Part shown: positions 7,899 to 8,577 of the stretch, in pieces | How the letters are laid out: each line of letters opens with the position of its first letter | Position numbering within the stretch: the first letter of the stretch is position 1 | Assembly: GCA_013334735.1 (NCBI GenBank) | Contig: JAAXXA010000066.1 | Location: 1 to 8,577, forward strand | Source: Bacteroidota bacterium | Lineage (GTDB): Bacteria; Bacteroidota; Bacteroidia; Bacteroidales; CG2-30-32-10 | Direction of reading: 5' to 3' | DNA length: 8,577 nt | Position numbers and translations under genes: made by a program | Notes under the pieces: generated by a model | The model's input: the letters and a program-made list of their open reading frames with translations, nothing else | The model's database searches: none | Told to the model about the DNA's origin: nothing

Positions 7899-8143
7899 TT
7901 TTATAAATATTTTTTTACAGTTTGGATAATTCTGCTGAATTTATGTTAAAAAAAAGCAAGTTTTACTTGTCAAATTTAAGTATAACAAACGAAGTTAAGA
8001 CGTAAAAAATAAAAATAGTTGTCTTGATATCTATTCTCAGCTTTATAAAGGTAAATTAGATAATTAAATTAAAGATATTAATAATGAATTTGACATTTTC
8101 GCATATAACAATGTTTTATGAATTTATTTAAAAATAATTATGA
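7899..8143. other. AT-rich intergenic region between the two toroid-containing genes
   Basis: These 245 bases lie between the stop of the upstream toroid gene and the start of the giant adhesin, both on the minus strand. The region is strongly AT-rich and has A/T runs. I see no credible small gene, tRNA or GC-rich hairpin. It contains one candidate promoter box for the adhesin and a 10-base perfect palindrome, CTTTATAAAG, at 8041-8050. Its length argues that the adhesin can be transcribed from its own promoter, although read-through from the upstream gene is possible. Confidence 0.7.
7971..7978 (-). promoter_or_regulatory. Candidate -7 promoter box (TAAATTTG) of the giant adhesin
   Basis: On the minus strand this reads TAAATTTG, an exact match to the TAnnTTTG -7 consensus of Bacteroidota primary sigma factors. 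It lies 72 bases upstream of the adhesin ATG, giving an untranslated leader of about 60-65 bases. No good TTG at the -33 position is seen at the usual spacing; a TTTG occurs only 7 bases further upstream, which is too close. In such AT-rich DNA an 8-base match with two free positions can arise by chance. Confidence 0.35.
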
Positions 8144-8577
8144 TCACATAAGTAATTCTTCCAGGCTTAAAATACAATAAGCTGTAACCAAAACTTTATT
8201 ATTTTCCCACCATCTGGCATTTTGATTTTGCCACCAGCCTTCTTCATTTTGAATTTTGATCAAATATTCTGCAAGTTCAGCGCGCCAATTATGAGTTATT
8301 CCTTTGCTGTCGGTTATTTTATCATCACCAAAAGCCGCCAATGATTTTGAAAATGTATGATAATAATAAAATAAACCCTGATTACCCAAACCAGGATTTT
8401 CAGTAACTGAATAGTTGTTTTTTATCCAATTATAAGCAGCTTTAACCCGTTTGTCATTTTTATCAACTTTTAGATAAATCATGCTTTTTAAACCAGCATA
8501 AGTCATACTGCCATAAGATGAAGTACCTCCTGCCTTACTTTTTCCGGGAGCATACATAAAACCTCCATCATCAGAGG
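8144..8577 (-). CDS. Prenyltransferase/squalene-cyclase-like toroid protein, C-terminal part (5' end outside window)
   Basis: The frame is open from the right edge to a TGA stop at 8144-8146, giving 143 complete codons. An ATG at 8557 is not the start, because the typical DGGFMYAPG segment spans it. Visible motifs are YGSMTYAGLKSMIYL, VKAAYNWIKNNY, NPGLGNQGLFYYYHTF, NWRAELAEYL and a QW-like IQNEEGWWQN, ending with TAYCILSLEELL. These are consecutive helices of the prenyltransferase/squalene oxidase repeat (alpha/alpha-toroid) fold. They resemble bacterial proteins often labelled terpene cyclase-like, whose function is unknown. The catalytic part of a cyclase would lie upstream and is not visible, so no reaction can be assigned. 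The gene is followed by the giant adhesin in the same direction, whose N-terminal part shows the same motif order. Confidence 0.85.
   Translation of the reverse strand, partial: SDDGGFMYAPGKSKAGGTSSYGSMTYAGLKSMIYLKVDKNDKRVKAAYNWIKNNYSVTENPGLGNQGLFYYYHTFSKSLAAFGDDKITDSKGITHNWRAELAEYLIKIQNEEGWWQNQNARWWENNKVLVTAYCILSLEELLM

Noticed and set aside
8041..8050. Perfect palindrome CTTTATAAAG, considered as an operator
   Set aside because: There is a single short copy, not placed at a convincing promoter, and such palindromes are expected by chance in AT-rich sequence.
8124..8137. Inverted repeat TTATTT / AAATAA just after the upstream toroid gene, considered as a terminator
   Set aside because: It is a six-pair A/T-only stem with a 2-base loop in very AT-rich DNA, too weak to call.

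Overview
The window looks like an AT-rich chromosome segment from a member of the Bacteroidota. The strongest evidence is a giant secreted protein that combines SprB-type repeats, PKD domains and a C-terminal 'gliding motility-associated' (CHU_C, type IX secretion type B) sorting domain, a combination typical of that phylum. Gene starts without a Shine-Dalgarno sequence and a TAnnTTTG-like promoter box fit the same assignment. Genus and species cannot be read from the sequence.

Layout from left to right: (1) positions 2-475, plus strand, the 3' part of an inositol monophosphatase family gene that is cut by the window edge. (2) Positions 489-7898, minus strand, a single 2469-residue open frame that converges on the first gene with 13 bases between the stop codons. 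In order it encodes a signal peptide, a PKD-like domain, an alpha/alpha-toroid (prenyltransferase/squalene-cyclase-like) region, an Ig-like module, 17 tandem repeats (16 of exactly 76 residues, the last of 75), two diverged repeats, two further Ig/SprB-like modules, two PKD domains and the CHU_C domain. (3) Positions 7899-8143, a 245-base AT-rich intergenic region with one candidate promoter box. (4) Positions 8144-8577, minus strand, the 3' part of a second toroid gene, also cut by the window edge.

The two minus-strand genes are in tandem, with the toroid gene upstream of the giant one. Their toroid regions share several motifs in the same order, so they are probably distant relatives. The most plausible picture, which is inference, is a very long cell-surface fibre. 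It would be exported through the Sec system and the type IX secretion system, held at the cell by its C-terminus, and carry a toroid domain near its N-terminal tip. The neighbouring stand-alone toroid protein may act in the same process. The monophosphatase is probably an unrelated housekeeping gene.

The most unusual things in the window are the toroid-adhesin fusion beside a stand-alone toroid gene, and a three-unit higher-order pattern inside the repeat array that is visible even at synonymous codon positions.
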